Assembly: GCA_025331125.1 (NCBI GenBank) | Contig: JAOALB010000002.1 | Span: 620,001 to 684,000, forward strand | Direction: 5' to 3' | Source of the DNA: Mycogone perniciosa | Taxonomy: Eukaryota; Ascomycota; Sordariomycetes; Hypocreales; Hypocreaceae | DNA length: 64,000 bases | Part shown: positions 40,761 to 54,500 of the stretch, piece after piece | Numbering within the stretch: position 1 is the stretch's first letter | How the letters are laid out: each line of letters starts with the position of its first letter | Notes under the pieces: model-generated | What the model saw: only the letters and a program-made list of their open reading frames with translations | Databases searched by the model: none | Told to the model about the DNA's origin: nothing | Translations under genes and position numbers: made by a program

Positions 40761-43578
40761 CTAAGCTTGCAAGTATGTCTGCTGTTGGAGGAAGTTACAA
40801 TGATATTGTCCAAGGAGAGGGAAGGAGTCGTCAGATCGCGATACTTAAGCTATATCGCGGGTACGGATGCTCGTATGCAGGCGTGATGGTCGTTCCAAGA
40901 ATCTCGAATCGCGGGTATGGTGGTTTGGGAGGTGAGTTTGTGGGAGGAAGAAAAGCCAAAAGGCGAGACGAAGCGAGAGATGACGAAACGGTGCCAGTGG
41001 TTTTGGAAGGGCAGTGCGTGACAGCTGCCAGGTGTATTGGTTCTGGGCCGTCAAGCTGTCGAGGTGCCGAGTGCTTGCCAGTCCAGTGACTCAAGAGTAC
41101 GTCTGAAATAAGGTACCACTGTCAACTTTGACCTGCCACTCCGCCTTGAAGGCTCCTAGAAGCCGATGCCTTTTTTCAGCGTTCCTGACTTCGATCCAAA
41201 GTCGCCTTCGCCTGTAGACGATCGCTTCTCTCGACGAGAATATCGGCGTCACGATCTCCCCGGGCTTGGGCTGTTCGTTCAGATCGTCCTTCCGCAGAGC
41301 TCAGGCTCCTAATCAGCTCTTTCCACTGGCTATCAAGAGAGACAAGGCTCTCCCTAATGTGAAGGATGACAATGATGTAATATTGTCTCCAAATGGAAGA
41401 CGTCTTGTTCGTCTAGCGAAAGAGGTTCGATGTTCTCCCTGCTCCTGTTGTGTCCTGGATAGACACAAGACTATGATGCCTCAGAAGCAATAATGTGGTC
41501 GTGACAGTAATGCGTGGCAGGTAAATCGTGCGTTCGTGAAGCAAGTTCCTGCGAGATAAAAGATTGCAAAAGACGGCCAACCTCGTTCCTCAATCTGAAA
41601 AGGTCCTGTTACCAACGCTTCCCACAGCCTCGACGCTCTTCCGGGCACGGTAACGATGTTATAATCCCACAAGTTTTGACGAATTCGACCGCCCATAAAG
41701 TTGCAACAAACGAACTTCTAAGAATACTGCGAAAGAATGGACGAAACGGAACTACAACAAGGTCATAGTCGTCTTTCGGTATGGAAGTAAATATCGCTTT
41801 GCAAGTGCAAGATCGATTCATTTTCTCTCAGGGACTGGACTCTTGATAATAAATGGCCAGGTGGCAATACCATTGGGGTCCTGCATGAATGGGCGGCCAT
41901 CCTCGATTCATCCTGCAAAGTTTCTTTTTCTTCTGTCAGACACCCGCAGCCGTGATTCACTCATCTTGAGAGGTCAAAGGCACATAAACCAAGCGCCGCT
42001 GGCAGCTAGGAATCCATACTCGGACGGGGCGGATCCGCATGTACACACTTCATACAATTACAGACCATTAGCGCCCGTCCAGGGTCTTGTTGCTCGAATG
42101 ATCAAGGTTGACGCGCCATGCGAAGGGAGAGAGATGCAGGAGAGTCTGGCTCAGCTTGGCGCCAACCTTGCAAGTCACTGGCAGAAACAAAAACCTTACG
42201 AATGTGGCTTTGCTGGTCCAATGGACCTAGACAGGTTGCTTTGTTTCAACAGTCGAATCTGTCGATCTTTGCGTTGGGCCGAGAAGACTGGTGGATGTTG
42301 CTTTTTCTGCTGACTCTGTTCATTGATGTGTCGTGCCGAGCTCGCTCGGGTTGACTCCCCCACCCACAAACCCCCCCAGATCCCGCATCCCGTTGGTCCT
42401 AGATTGGCTGAGACAACTCCTGCCCAAAACGGACATGTCGCTTGAACGGAGACTCAAGAACCTGAGATCGGTCCTGCGCGGATCGGAAGTATGACCCTGA
42501 AACAGCAAGCATGCGTAATAACCGCGGAGTAGGTACTCCGTACACTGGTGGAGACGCCAGGGTCTTGAGGGCCACATCTGCAAGCCAAAGCAGAAGAAAC
42601 AAGCTGGCTGGTTTATACGTACTATGTGTGGGAGATGTCCAGTCTGCTGTTCAGCCATCCAATAATGCCCAAGGCATCGATGCTCGGATCGAGCCGATGG
42701 AACAGGCTTTGAGGCGTCTTTGGACAAGAGGGCAGACCAGCAGGGCAAGGATGGTATTCTTGATTTTGAAATACTATCGCATGTGGCGGCTGTCACGTTG
42801 CTTTTTGGCCAATTCAGATGAAGTTTGGGGGCACGCCACAAACACGCCTCAATTGAGACATTCGCTCATCAAACGATGCAAGAGGACAATTTCTATCACA
42901 CGGCCCATCGTTGTTTTCACACGGCATGCTGAGAAGAAGAAAAGAAGACATTTTCTCCGTGAAATACGAAGTAGTACACCCTAAAAATGTCCAAAATAGG
43001 AATACCAAGTCCGTGTGGTGCAAATTGAGCCGAGGTGAATACATGTACTACTGCCGATCAATCAATCCGCTGGTATCCATCTTAACATCTTCCGAGTTGC
43101 CTTCATCTAAGGATGAGTAAAACAGCCCGAGGATAGCGGCCAGAACAATTACGCTGAGATAGTAACCACTCAAATGGTGAATTTGTCTTTGCCTGATTTA
43201 CTCGTACCAAGTATTTTTAGACATGACCTATGTCAGACTAGATCATACAAAGCATCAAATCCAAGCCAATGCATTGGGTTTCAAACACGATCCAGTCAAA
43301 CTCGCCCTTTGTCATATTACACAATATCTCCTCAAAAATGTGCGCTTCTTCTATTCAGCAGAAACAATTACATAAAAATAGCATGGCGCGGTCCCGTGAG
43401 ATTTCCAATGCCTACCTGTATTCGGACCTCATCTAATAAAAATGTGCGCGTGGTCTCATTCACAACGCCGGCGATATTACAGTAGAAATGCCGCCAGTCA
43501 CAAACCCTCAGCATGAGTTTATCTAAGCACCCATGCCTACCTATCCCAAGAAAAATGACCCCGTTCTTAACACCTTTT
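40761..43578. other. Gene-free spacer between the RRM gene leader and CPR
   Basis: 2.8 kb. The part nearest the RRM gene is probably its promoter and first leader exon; the far end is the CPR 3' side. One TACTCCGTA copy lies at 42534-42542. Frames of 156, 157 and 173 aa (41843-42313, 42511-42984, 42320-42841) overlap each other on both strands and show no family features. Confidence 0.5.
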
Positions 43579-45785
43579 CTATGACCACACGTCCTCCTAT
43601 ATGGCTAGTTAGTATCATGCAGATGAAAATTATTATTATCCAAGTTGTTGTCGGACGTACCTGATACTGGTTTGCTGCTCTCATGCTCTTCACAATCTCC
43701 TCTGCCTTTGATTCTGACACACCGCGTCCTTCGGCGATGATTTGAGCGAGAACTGTGGTCACCTCACGGGCCATGTTCGCTGCGTCACCGCAAACATAGA
43801 AGAAGGCCTTTTGGGAGAGCAGCTCGTTGATCTCCTGGGCCCGCTCCTTTAGCCGGTGTTGGACGTAAACCTTCTTGGCATTTTCTCTAGAGAAAGCGGT
43901 GATCAATTCAAACTTGTCGCCCAGTGCCTTCTTGTACTCCTGTAGAAAGTGGTCAGCCAAATAAACCATAGTGCAATTCCGCTTCATTTCAACATACCTC
44001 CCATTCAGACTCGTACATGAAATCCTCAGTGCTTTTCCGGCAGCCAAAGAACAACAGTGCGCGACCAACGTCGACGCCATCCTGTGCTAGCTTCACTCGT
44101 TCTTGGACGAATCCACGGAAAGGTGCAACACCAGTTCCAGGTCCAATCATGATAATTGGCTTGGCGGGGTCGGATGGCAGCTTAAAGTTGGAATGGCGGA
44201 CGTGAACTGGAACATGAATACCATCGTACTTGTTTCGTGGGCCCGTGATCTCGTAGGTCGAACCAAATGGGGAGGGGGTAGCGTCACCATTCTGCTTTTG
44301 CTTCAAAGCGAACAAGTAGTTGGTGGCAACACCACGGAACGGTTCCTGTCGGCCTGGGATCATCGTAGACTCAACCACAGCAGTAATGGAAATCTTCTTG
44401 GGCTGGACAAGAGAAGACGACGAGATGGAGTAATAACGGGGTTGCAGTTTGTTCAGGCCTTCAATGAAAGCAGAAAATGGAATCTTATCCCACTTCTTTC
44501 CGTTGCTCACGGTAGCGAGGAGTCGGGCAATGTTGTAGAAGTGGGGGCCGGTTTTGTCGTGGAAGTAATCCTTGTCACTGCCGAGTTTGGTCATCTCAGC
44601 CTTGCTCTCCTCCGTAGGGGCGAAAGCCGCCAATGTGGCGACGAATTGACGAGATACGGGGGCACAGATTTCCAAGTGGTATCGAGCAATGGCATCGTAG
44701 GTTGTTGGCGTGGGGAAAGGCACCTTGGCTGTTGGCTCCAGGGCCCTGACACTGATGACGTTGTTCTTCTTGTCCGTGAGTCCAATGATGTCCAGGAAGC
44801 GGTCAACTTCATCACCGGCATTTGTTGGCCAGATAGCAATGTGGTCACCGGTGGTGTACGAGAGACTTGAGCCGCTGATATCAACATCCACGTGAATGCA
44901 GTTCCTGTCCTTAACCTTGAAGAGCTCATAGGATTCGGCAATGGGCGCGATATACGGGTTGTGGGCATTGAACGGACCCTTGACAGTGCCTTCCAAATGC
45001 ATCTTGTTGGGCTCGCCGACATAGACTTCAGGGGATTCAGGAGTCAAGCCTTCACGATCGACGATGCCGAAGATGGGCTCATAGACAGCTTCGCGCTCCT
45101 CTAAGTGCATCTCAGCGGCCAGGGCGGTCCACATCGGTTCCTTCCAAGCCAAGAAATCCTCTTCCATGGTTCCGGCACCATCATCACCTTCACCAGCAGT
45201 ACCAATCCGTTGGGCGCCAAACTTATCCAGGGCCTTGTCGACTTCTCGGACCATCGAGTTGTAGTGCTCGTATGTGTTGTTGCCAAGACCGAAAGCGACG
45301 TACTTCAGGTTCTCCAGGGGGGGGTCATTGCTTTCGGAAAAGGCAACATCCTCGCCAGTAATAAACTCGTAGAAGTCGACGGCATTATCGGTGGGTTCGC
45401 CCTCACCATAGGTGGCCAGGACGAAGAAGGCGACCTTGTCGCTGGGCAGGGTGTCTAGGTTGTCAAAATCGTATTCTTCCAAGTCGGCGACCATAGTCTC
45501 AAGGCCGAAGCGGCTCTTGCCTTCCTTGGCCAGGCGAGAGGCATAGTCCTCGGCAGTTCCGGTCTGAGAGCCGTAGAAGATGATGCAGTTCTTGCCGGAC
45601 TCCTCCATCTTCTCGACGAAGTTGCGCGTCTTGCCAGCCTTGGCGCCATTGGCTTGGGCGCTGGTAAAGGCGTTGGCATAGGGATCCTTGGTGACGCCCC
45701 AGAGCTTGCCCTTGGTGAGATAGGCAAAGGTGCCCAGGAGGATCGCCCCGAGGACGATGATGTCCAGAGTATCCAGTTCGGCCAT
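43579..45785 (-). CDS. cpr1: NADPH-cytochrome P450 reductase
   Basis: Diflavin enzyme of the ER membrane that passes electrons from NADPH through FAD and FMN to P450s, including those of ergosterol synthesis. Three exons: 45785-43998, 43939-43661 and 43596-43579, with introns of 58 and 64 nt, give 694 aa, a usual length. A membrane anchor covers residues 8-24. The FMN domain has the phosphate loop SQTGTAE (73-79) and ATYGEGEPTD. FAD binding is marked by RYYSISSSS, and NADPH binding by GPGTGVAPFRG and later VCGDAANMA. The last exon encodes only EDVWS, placing the FAD-stacking Trp next to the end as the family requires. An upstream in-frame ATG (45824) adds 13 residues but is less likely than MAELDTLDII. 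Confidence 0.96.
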
Positions 45786-48533
45786 GGCGGGCGGTGGTGG
45801 TGTCGCAGACAGCCAGCAGCTCACATCCAGGGGAGCAGGCGACCTGTCACTTGATAGTACAGTCGCTGCGCTGCTCTACCCTTCGTTATTATCCACCGCC
45901 GTCGTCGTCGATCGCTGTGTCGATTTAAATGACAGATTGCAGGGCAACGCCGGCAAAATACAGTCTGGAGGGGTAGAAGTGATGTGCGGCAAGACTTTTA
46001 GTGGGTCGTACTCCGAACAGTGGTGGCAGAAAAGGTCTCAAGAGGCTAATAATTAATGGGTTAAACCCAGCCGTCGGTATCCGCGGGCGAGGAAGTGCAC
46101 CGCGTCTACCTGTCTTGATGTTTGGAGATCTCAACAAATCCGCTAGTGATAGTAATAACAAGTCGCCGAGGGCTATAGGGGAGTGTGGTGTTTCAACAGC
46201 GGAAGTGATTCCCTCACCAGACGTTTGTGCAAAATCCCGCGCGGGCAGAGTCTTATATGCACCGTTTTATATACATAGTACCCTGGGATCTGGCTGTAGA
46301 TGTACATATGATGCTGCAATTCTAGAAGGCTCCCCTCTAACAAATAGTAGTACTAGTAGTACTTCGTAGTGGGCTTCTTGCGCCACGATAAGATAACCGC
46401 GGTCTTGTCTTGCCAGAGGAATGTCTACTCGTAAGGCCACGGTGTCTTATCAGACAAGTACTACGTGTGCGAGTACTAATAATAATACACCCTGATAGAG
46501 TTTACCCATGAATCAATACGGAGTACTCCGTACGCGGGTTCCATTTGCGCTTAGACAACAAGAGCTATCAAAAGTGTTTACATGTAAAAGGACCTCGGGA
46601 CTTCCATGCGATATTTACCAGAAATTCCGTTGTGGTCGCGTGTTCGTGTTTCCCGAGTCCGAGCACGAATACTCTGTGGCGCCATTATGTTGGTAGTAGT
46701 TGTACTCCGTACTTCGTAGTGGGGCTAATACTTATTTCGTTGCTGACGTGGGTTGACAGTTGCACCGCTATCCAATCCCTAATACTTTTGGAGGGTTCAT
46801 GTGATGGGCTCTTGGAGGTGGTGGCGGAGATGCATATGTGAGGTGTGTTGTATTAGTATGTATGTAAAAATCCGGCTGACCAGCCCTTGATGAGCCGCAC
46901 GAGGGCACTGGTGCATTCCCAATGCATGTTGCCAAGGTCAAGTTTACCCTACGAGGATGAAGTACTACTACGTTTGTAGCATGCCAAGGCAGCCTAAGCA
47001 CTTCAAGACTTAAGTTGCTTGTTGGAGTTGTAGCTTCAAGGCATACGAAGTACGTTAACCGCCTCCAAGAGTAAACGGCCGCTAGGTTTCCAATTCTAGT
47101 ACTCCTAGTTGACTAGTAATAACACTACTAAACTCTATATTCTGTATTCTGTTGTCAGATGCTGTCATCTCTACTCCGTATATTGACGCTAACGATGGAG
47201 CTTGTTGATGACTACTCAACTGTAGCACTGATGAGACATGCTCATGCCAGTGTTGTGTTAGAGAAGAAGAGTGATTGAAGATATCTCGACAGTGCGGGGT
47301 GTCAGTCAAGTTCTTGTGTCTAAAAGGCATGTACGAAGTAGGTATGTACGAAGTACTACGAAGTTCTATGCGTCATTATGTGTATCGGCCAAGCTCTGCG
47401 ACGGTGACACTGCATTAGACCTGCTTGTCGACATCTGTGGGTGATTTTCAGAAGGTCTTGGTTCGTAAGAAATAACCTGGTCACCGGGGCAAATCCGGCC
47501 ACTCCGGCGCTCCGGTACTCCGGTACTCCGCGACCTGGTCGGCTTTTCGGATGCTTTGGCTTGAGGAACGGCCCGAGATAATTAATTTCGCTTGGATAAA
47601 TCGTGAAGATCTGTCCGTCCTTGTCTACTTGTACTAGGCAGGAGCTCGATGACAGTACTCCGTAATACATACTGCTTCGGACTAGCTAGTACTACCACAT
47701 ACTACGGCATATTGAGTAAAATGAGGCTGACCTGCAAGAAGTTTAGATAATAGGAGCCGTCGGCTAGGATTTGCACTCCGAACTCCGTTCTTGGCCGGAG
47801 CGGCCTGCCCATTCAACGGGTGCATGCTGCGTAAGCTCAATTGATATTGCCAATAAACCTCTGGAGGACGGACATACGAGGATGATCCTAGATATGCCCG
47901 TTATTAGTCTTCGCTCTTTGCGCCGGCGGCAAGTCCCTTGGCTACCCTATTGATGAATTTTTCTAGCCGCCTTGCGGATACAACAGCCACAAACGCCGTG
48001 AGCTGAGGCGCCTCGATAAGATAGCGGCGTCCGGCGATCTCAACACCCGGGATGGCCCTTTCTCCACAACCAATCGCCTGTGGACAAGTGCCCCTCCTTC
48101 TGGCTCTGTGCGCGGACCTGATAGGCCATTGCCATCACGCCCTTGCAGCTCACTGTGTTGTCAGGAGGCGGGTGTGGGCGAGAACAAGAGGCCTGAGCCA
48201 GGCCCGAAAAAAAATAACATTGCTGCTCGACCAGACAGACGGCTACCGACAAAGGCGCGCAGGCTAATTCTGCCACCTCACAGCGCTGTGTTGCCCTGCT
48301 TTGCGCTCTGGTGCTCCAGCTGCAGCGCCATTGTGCTGGCTAGTCACTGTCGCCGCCCACCACTACATACATACTAACCACCACCACCACCACTACCATC
48401 AACGCCAAAGCCTAAGTTGCTCTCGGAAGACATCATACCTATCGATAGACTCGAGCTCGCTGGTCGCGACGCTCAATTCGGCCGCGCATGCCCCGTGGTT
48501 AGATGATGGGATTGGGCTGCGGTCCGATTCGAG
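45786..48533. promoter_or_regulatory. Divergent CPR/TAO3 intergenic region, repeat-rich
   Basis: 2.7 kb between divergent genes, with no credible coding frame. Five exact TACGGAGTA/TACTCCGTA copies lie between 46517 and 47664, along with TACGAAGTA forms near 47331-47362 and a short CTCCGG(TA) tandem near 47512-47530. A CCACCA run lies near 48378-48393, probably in the TAO3 leader. Confidence 0.55.
46517..47664. repeat. Second cluster of TACGGAGTA/TACTCCGTA motifs
   Basis: Exact copies start at 46517, 46524, 46703, 47172 and 47656. The first two overlap into the 16-bp palindrome TACGGAGTACTCCGTA, the same arrangement seen at 15213-15230. Confidence 0.85.
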
Positions 48534-51500
48534 ATGGGTGAGTGCATGTCTTGAGGCACCCTCCTCCGCCATTGTGTCCGCTTCGTGCACCTTGGTCGCC
48601 ACCTGGGCCAGTCGTGATCCATGCATGGCTGCAGACCCGCGAAGTCGTGCCCAATGCCCACCCTCAGCGAAGCGGGTAGTTGCTGATAGATGAACGTCCC
48701 CAGTCCCATCGCAAACGGTGTCGGACAACCAGCAGGAGCCGGCAAAGTTCCCAGCGCAGTCCGTGACGAGGCTCGATAAAGAATTCGATTGGGATCAACC
48801 ATTCCGCCCGCCAACCTTCGATCCAACTTCGTTGCGCCATCCAGCACATTCTCGAGAGTCGTCCGCTGAAAAGCTCCCCCAACTGCCCTCGTCACTGGCA
48901 TCGCCACGAAGTCTCGGACCCCTGTCGCGTTCGGCCCTTGGAGTTGGAGGGGTTGTCGAGCGACCAGTCGACCCTACCAAGGCGGCCATCTACGGACATC
49001 ATCGCCAAACATCCATCGTTCATGGAATCCAACACTCAAGAAATGGCAGCCTTGCGAGCTCGTCCTCTGGTCCACTCAGCCCTCAGATGATTGCAGCAGC
49101 AGGCCTCGGGCTCGAACGGTTGGATTTGCAATCGGCTGCTGCGCGCCTGGAAGGGGACTCTGGGCACCCATCACGAACTGCTCCATCAGCGGCTGGACAA
49201 ACAACAAATCCGAACGGATGGCCGATGGAGAGATCTGCCTCTGCGACTGATATACCCCCCCAAGGCGCACCGCAGCGCAAGATCGAACGAATGCATAGCA
49301 AGTCAAGGCGAGATCACCCGTCCCGCCACCATAGGGATGAGCAAAAGACTGTGGGCGAATATGCCTTGCATGTGCTGTTCACTTCGGTCAGTTAGCCCCC
49401 AAATGCTTCCTGATACCTACCTGCCTGTACTAACTCTACTCAGTTTATCGCACAAGCTGAAGAGAAACTCAACGAATGCATAACCACCCCTTTTGACCCG
49501 GAGCCGCAGATCGAAAAGATATGTGGCCCTGGGATGGACCCTGCGTTTGACCAGCTCATTGTTGCCTTGGGCCACATCGCTAGTCCCAAGCCTAAAGCCT
49601 TGATCGACTCAATGATGCTTTGGCGGAAGAGCAAGAGTGATGCTGCAAACGAGGCCAGGGGTCAACTGCAGCAATTACGCGGCAACGCAAGCGGAACTCC
49701 CCTCATACGCAGGAATACCGAGCCGGTACAGACTGGACCGACAGGACCCGGTGGCACAGATAATGGCCCCTCGGGTAGCGGAACGTTGGCTGCAAAGCAA
49801 GAGTTCGTGGCCCAGGCGGAGCGCCGGTCGACGGTTTCCATCTATATACTATGCCGTGTCTTGGTTGAAGTCATATGCCAAAGTAATTTGTCATCCATCA
49901 CATTGGAGATGGAGGATAAACTTGAGAGTATCATTTTCGGTCAGCTGAAAATTGCGGATAGTGAACAGTTGCTGGCATCACCCCTCAAATTAGCCAACTG
50001 GAATCTATTTGCACAGCTCCTGGGCCACATGAGCGATATTAACTTTGCTGGAGTCACCAAGCGTTTCATTGAGGACCTTGACAGTTGCCTAAATGAACGA
50101 GTAGCCAAGAGCCCGACATCTGTCTCTGGCCGTGACACTGAAGGGAAGATGGATCTTGTTCTTGGTGGCATGAAACACTTGCGAATTAAAATCTCACCAG
50201 AAGAGTCCTGGGAGCGATCTTGCGATTTCCTTGTCTCTTTGGGTCGTCTATTTACGAGATCACATGGGCAGAGAGTCAAGACTGCCTTTTGCCAAGTGAT
50301 CGATATGCTTTTGCTCCCAATTGCGGCGAAAGCAAGTAACAGCCACCTCATGCACCCCAAATGGGCCGAAGTTCTCTCAGCGATCGGGCCACGATTGGCG
50401 CAAATGTCCACTAAACCTCGACACTGGGGAGTTGCATTCCCACTGACGGCTACGATGCTCTGCGTATCTTCACCCGACAATTTCGGCTCCCATTGGTTGC
50501 AGCTGATCCTTCCCTTACAGACGAAGGTCAAGGATAGAATGACGAAGCCTCTGTGTCTACAAGTCATATCTCGTTTAGTTTGGACGTACCTGTATCGGAC
50601 AAATGACGCGTTGTCGAGCGCATCGCGGAAGCTGGATGATGTGATTAAGCTGGTCCTCCCCTCCTTGAAGCGCAGTCTTATTGCATCCGATACAGTTCTT
50701 ACAGAGCCACTGATCCAGATCATACGGATCATTGGATTCAAGTATCCAGAGTACTGTTTCCGAAACGTCATTTTCCCTCTTATCAATGCCGACCTCTTCA
50801 CTACGAATAAAGAACTTAGAGTTGAACAACTGGATCCCGATAGGATCGTTATTGGCATACGGGCGTTTTTATGTATCATGTCAGACTTGGAGAAAGGAGA
50901 ACAGGGCCGGCCGCCATTCCCCCAGTTCTACGACCCAGCCCCCAGCCCCGATCGATTGCCAACAACGCCCATGCTGGTATCACCTAGAAATGGCCCGCTG
51001 TCCATTCCAACTACAGCACCCAAAGAAGAGAATATCTCACGGCCTGTCCTCACTCATGTGCTGAGTGATGGAGTGCGGGAGTACTATTTCAAATTTTGCG
51101 AAATTCTTGGCAAGATCACCATAGTTTGTGATAATACATTTGGCGGCCAAGCGGCTTTGGATGAGAAGTTTGGTAGTCCTGGACCCAAGACTCCGATTAC
51201 GGAAACGTTCGCATTCTCTCGACGCGATGATCATCAAAATGCAGCGGATCAGAAACAAGCCTTTTACGAACTGCTGCATGTTGCTGTCCAGGCACTACCT
51301 CGCTGCCTGTCTGTCGACATACCATTCAACTCCTTGATTAATCTCTTATGTACTGGCACAGCTCATGTTCAATATAACATTGCAGAGTCCTCGGCCAATT
51401 CCTTGAAGGCTATTGCTAGACATTCGCATGCACAACAAGTCACGATGGGTTTCGCGCGCTTCATCTTCAATTTTGACGATAGATATTCGACCATGTCCGA

Positions 51501-54500
51501 TGGTGGAATGCTTGGAGCTAGCCATATCGAAAATACCTTACGACTCTACGTCGAGCTTCTTCAAATCTGGATAGAGGAGATTAGACAAAAGACGAGGGAC
51601 GCCGCTGCTGGCCAGTCAGAAGCAAACGCGTCAGACACTAGAGCTCTGAAATTGGACTTGTCCAGCATCTGGGCCGAGGTAGACCAGGCAGAGGCCCATG
51701 GGCTGTTCTTCCTCTGTTCTCAGTCACGACGCGTTCGCCACTTTGCCATAACAGTCTTGCGTCTCATTACTGAATTCGACAAGGCCCTTGGAAAGGATAT
51801 ATTGGAGGAGAAAGAGACGCTGCGATTGATCGATATTCTTGAAAACGACTCCAATCACATCATGAACTTTAACGACGAGCACCTGTCAGTGGCCGAGCGC
51901 AGCAGGCTCCAACGAGGCTTGCAGAACGGCAATGGCAAGGGCGCCGTTGTTGAGCTTTGCACCAGTGATGTCTCTTATGACAAGACACTGTGGTTCAATA
52001 TCTTCCCAAATTTGATACGAATTGCTTTCGACAAGTGCCCCTTTGCGGTCACTATTTGCCGAGATCTTATTTGCAATCGTATACTTCAGATGTATAAGCC
52101 AATAGTTCACTTATCTGAGCCAACTCGTGGTCTCTACTACGCAGGGGAGGCTGGTAGTGGCCGGATGGGGGTTCGGTCGCCTGCTGCTCAACCAGAGACC
52201 ATGGTTGAACAGTGGAAGCTGTACCTCATTTTTGCATGCACAACCCTTGCGGATCCAGGAAGCTTGCCAATGAGTGTTTCAAAAGACGCCCAACATACAC
52301 GGAAGACTTCAAAGCCTACATCAACCGATAGGATCGTAACGGCAAGGACTTTGTTCAAGTACTTGGTCCCTCTTCTGTCCGTTTCCTCGAACTCCGTTCG
52401 AGATGCTGTTGTGGTTGCTATGGGATCAATCAACATTCACATATACCAGCCATTATTAGAGACCCTCCAAGCTCAGGTTTCACAATGTAACGACGAAGCC
52501 CGCGCGAGGATGCACCAGCGAACGAATAGTAGCCCTCGCAGAAATCGCAAAATGGATTTGCTAAGAACCGAGATAACACATGTGTTCAAGCTCACGTCTC
52601 ATTTCCTCAAGGACCCATTGGTCTACCAATCGGAATTCTTCCTCAATACGCTGACGGCATACACCAAGGATATGAAGCTGTTCCTCATGGGCGAGGAGGT
52701 CCAAATGGATTGGGAGTTTCAGAAGCTTAGACAACATTACTTTGGGCTAATGGAATCCCTCTTTGAAGGGATAAATCGAACCAAAGATCCTTCTCGGTGG
52801 ATGACATTCGAATCTCGGAAGTCAGCTTTCCTCTTAATGGAGGAATGGTGCGGCTTTTCGCCCAATCCAACCGAAATACGAGCGCGGGAAGACAACATGC
52901 GGCAGAATTTGATGGAGCAACAGTCTTTCCAGAGTGAGCGACAAACAGTGACTGCCGCGATGGAAATTGAGAAGCGCAATCTCAGAACTGCCGCCTTGAG
53001 TGCCATGGCAGCACTATGCGGAGGACCGATCAATTTTACGACTGAGAGTGGCGCCACACTGCAGTTCGATATTCGTCGGATGCTCAATTGGATAGATGCC
53101 ATCTTCAACGCAGGTAATGACAAGATGAACATAACTGGGAGAAGGGCTCTCAAAAATCTCATTGTCCACAATCAAGAATATCCCTACCTATTAGAGCATT
53201 GCATCGCCTGCTGTTACCGGGCTGATGTGCCAAAAGTGCTTGAGAGCTATTTCATTGTTACTATTGAGGTCTTGCAGGATCACAGCGAGTACCCTTGTCC
53301 CTTCTGGAAGCTTCTTGCTCTATGCCTCTTTACCCTTGGAAATGATAGGAGTGAAATCAGGTCAAAGTCATCCACCGTGCTGCGGTTACTGGAGACTCGC
53401 CAACAGAGGAACTCAAAAATCCAGGATTTTGACATCAGTATCTCGGACAAGACTCAAGCTGTGTACAAACTAGCCCAGTTCGAAATCTCCAAGCGTCTCG
53501 CCAACCATTACACAGAGCTCGCCTTCCATGTTATTTCAGAGTTCACTCTGTATTTCAAAGACGTTCAGCCAGCAGCGCAAAGAAACGTTATTGCAGTCGT
53601 TTTGCCCTGGATTCAGGCGATCGAGCTAACATTGGATCCAAATGGTGGCCCCACGGCGCCATCGTATGTGCTCTTGGCTAATCTTTTGGAAATAACAATT
53701 AAATCGGGTGTTGCCTTGCACAATGAAGTCCAAGCTCTCTGGCAGGCTCTTGCCACCGGACCACATCCTGGAAACGTTCGTTTGGTCCTTGACTTCATAA
53801 TGCAGCTGTGTTTGGAACGGCGGGAGCAAAATTTCGTCCAATATGCCAAGCAGATCGTTGTCTTTCTCTCCACGACAAACAGCACACCGGGCATGAAGGT
53901 TGTCGATTTCTTGCTCATGCAGATCAACCCAAAGGCTATGGTTCCGAACGAAAAAAGGGAGGTATTGCAAGCACCACCGGATACCAGCAACATGCCCTAT
54001 TGTGCCGACTTGACCGAGGCTCTACCCATCGGTACCAAGCAGGCAGGATTCTCTCTCGGCCAGTTGTCGCTCATTTTGCTCGTTGATCTCATGGTTTCAC
54101 CAGTCCATCTCTCGCAAGATAGCGTCCCATTGTTGCTCCAGGTCGTCACCGTGCTCTGGGATCACTATACACCGCTTGTCCAGGAGCAGGCTCGTGAAAT
54201 GCTTGTGCATCTTATCCATGAGCTCGTTATTTCGCGCATTGATGATCAATCAGATGGCAATGGCAAAGAATCAATCGAAGAATTGATAGACTTGGTTCGT
54301 CAACATGACCGTTCTGTTGTATGGGGCTATGAGGACAGCAATGGCAAAGTCGACGACCACGAAAACAAGGTTCCACCAAGCATGGAATACTTGACAGCCG
54401 AGGTTGTGAGAACTTTTGAAATCACATTCCCTGGAATCAAAGAGCAATGGGGGCGACTGTCTTTGACTTGGGCCACGTCATGTCCGGTCAGACACCTCGC

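Noticed and set aside
41843..42984. Three overlapping frames of 156-173 aa in the RRM/CPR spacer
   Set aside because: They overlap each other on both strands with no domain, so at most one could be real and none looks it.
49941..50879. 312-aa minus-strand frame inside TAO3
   Set aside because: Antisense shadow of a clear coding exon, composition not protein-like.
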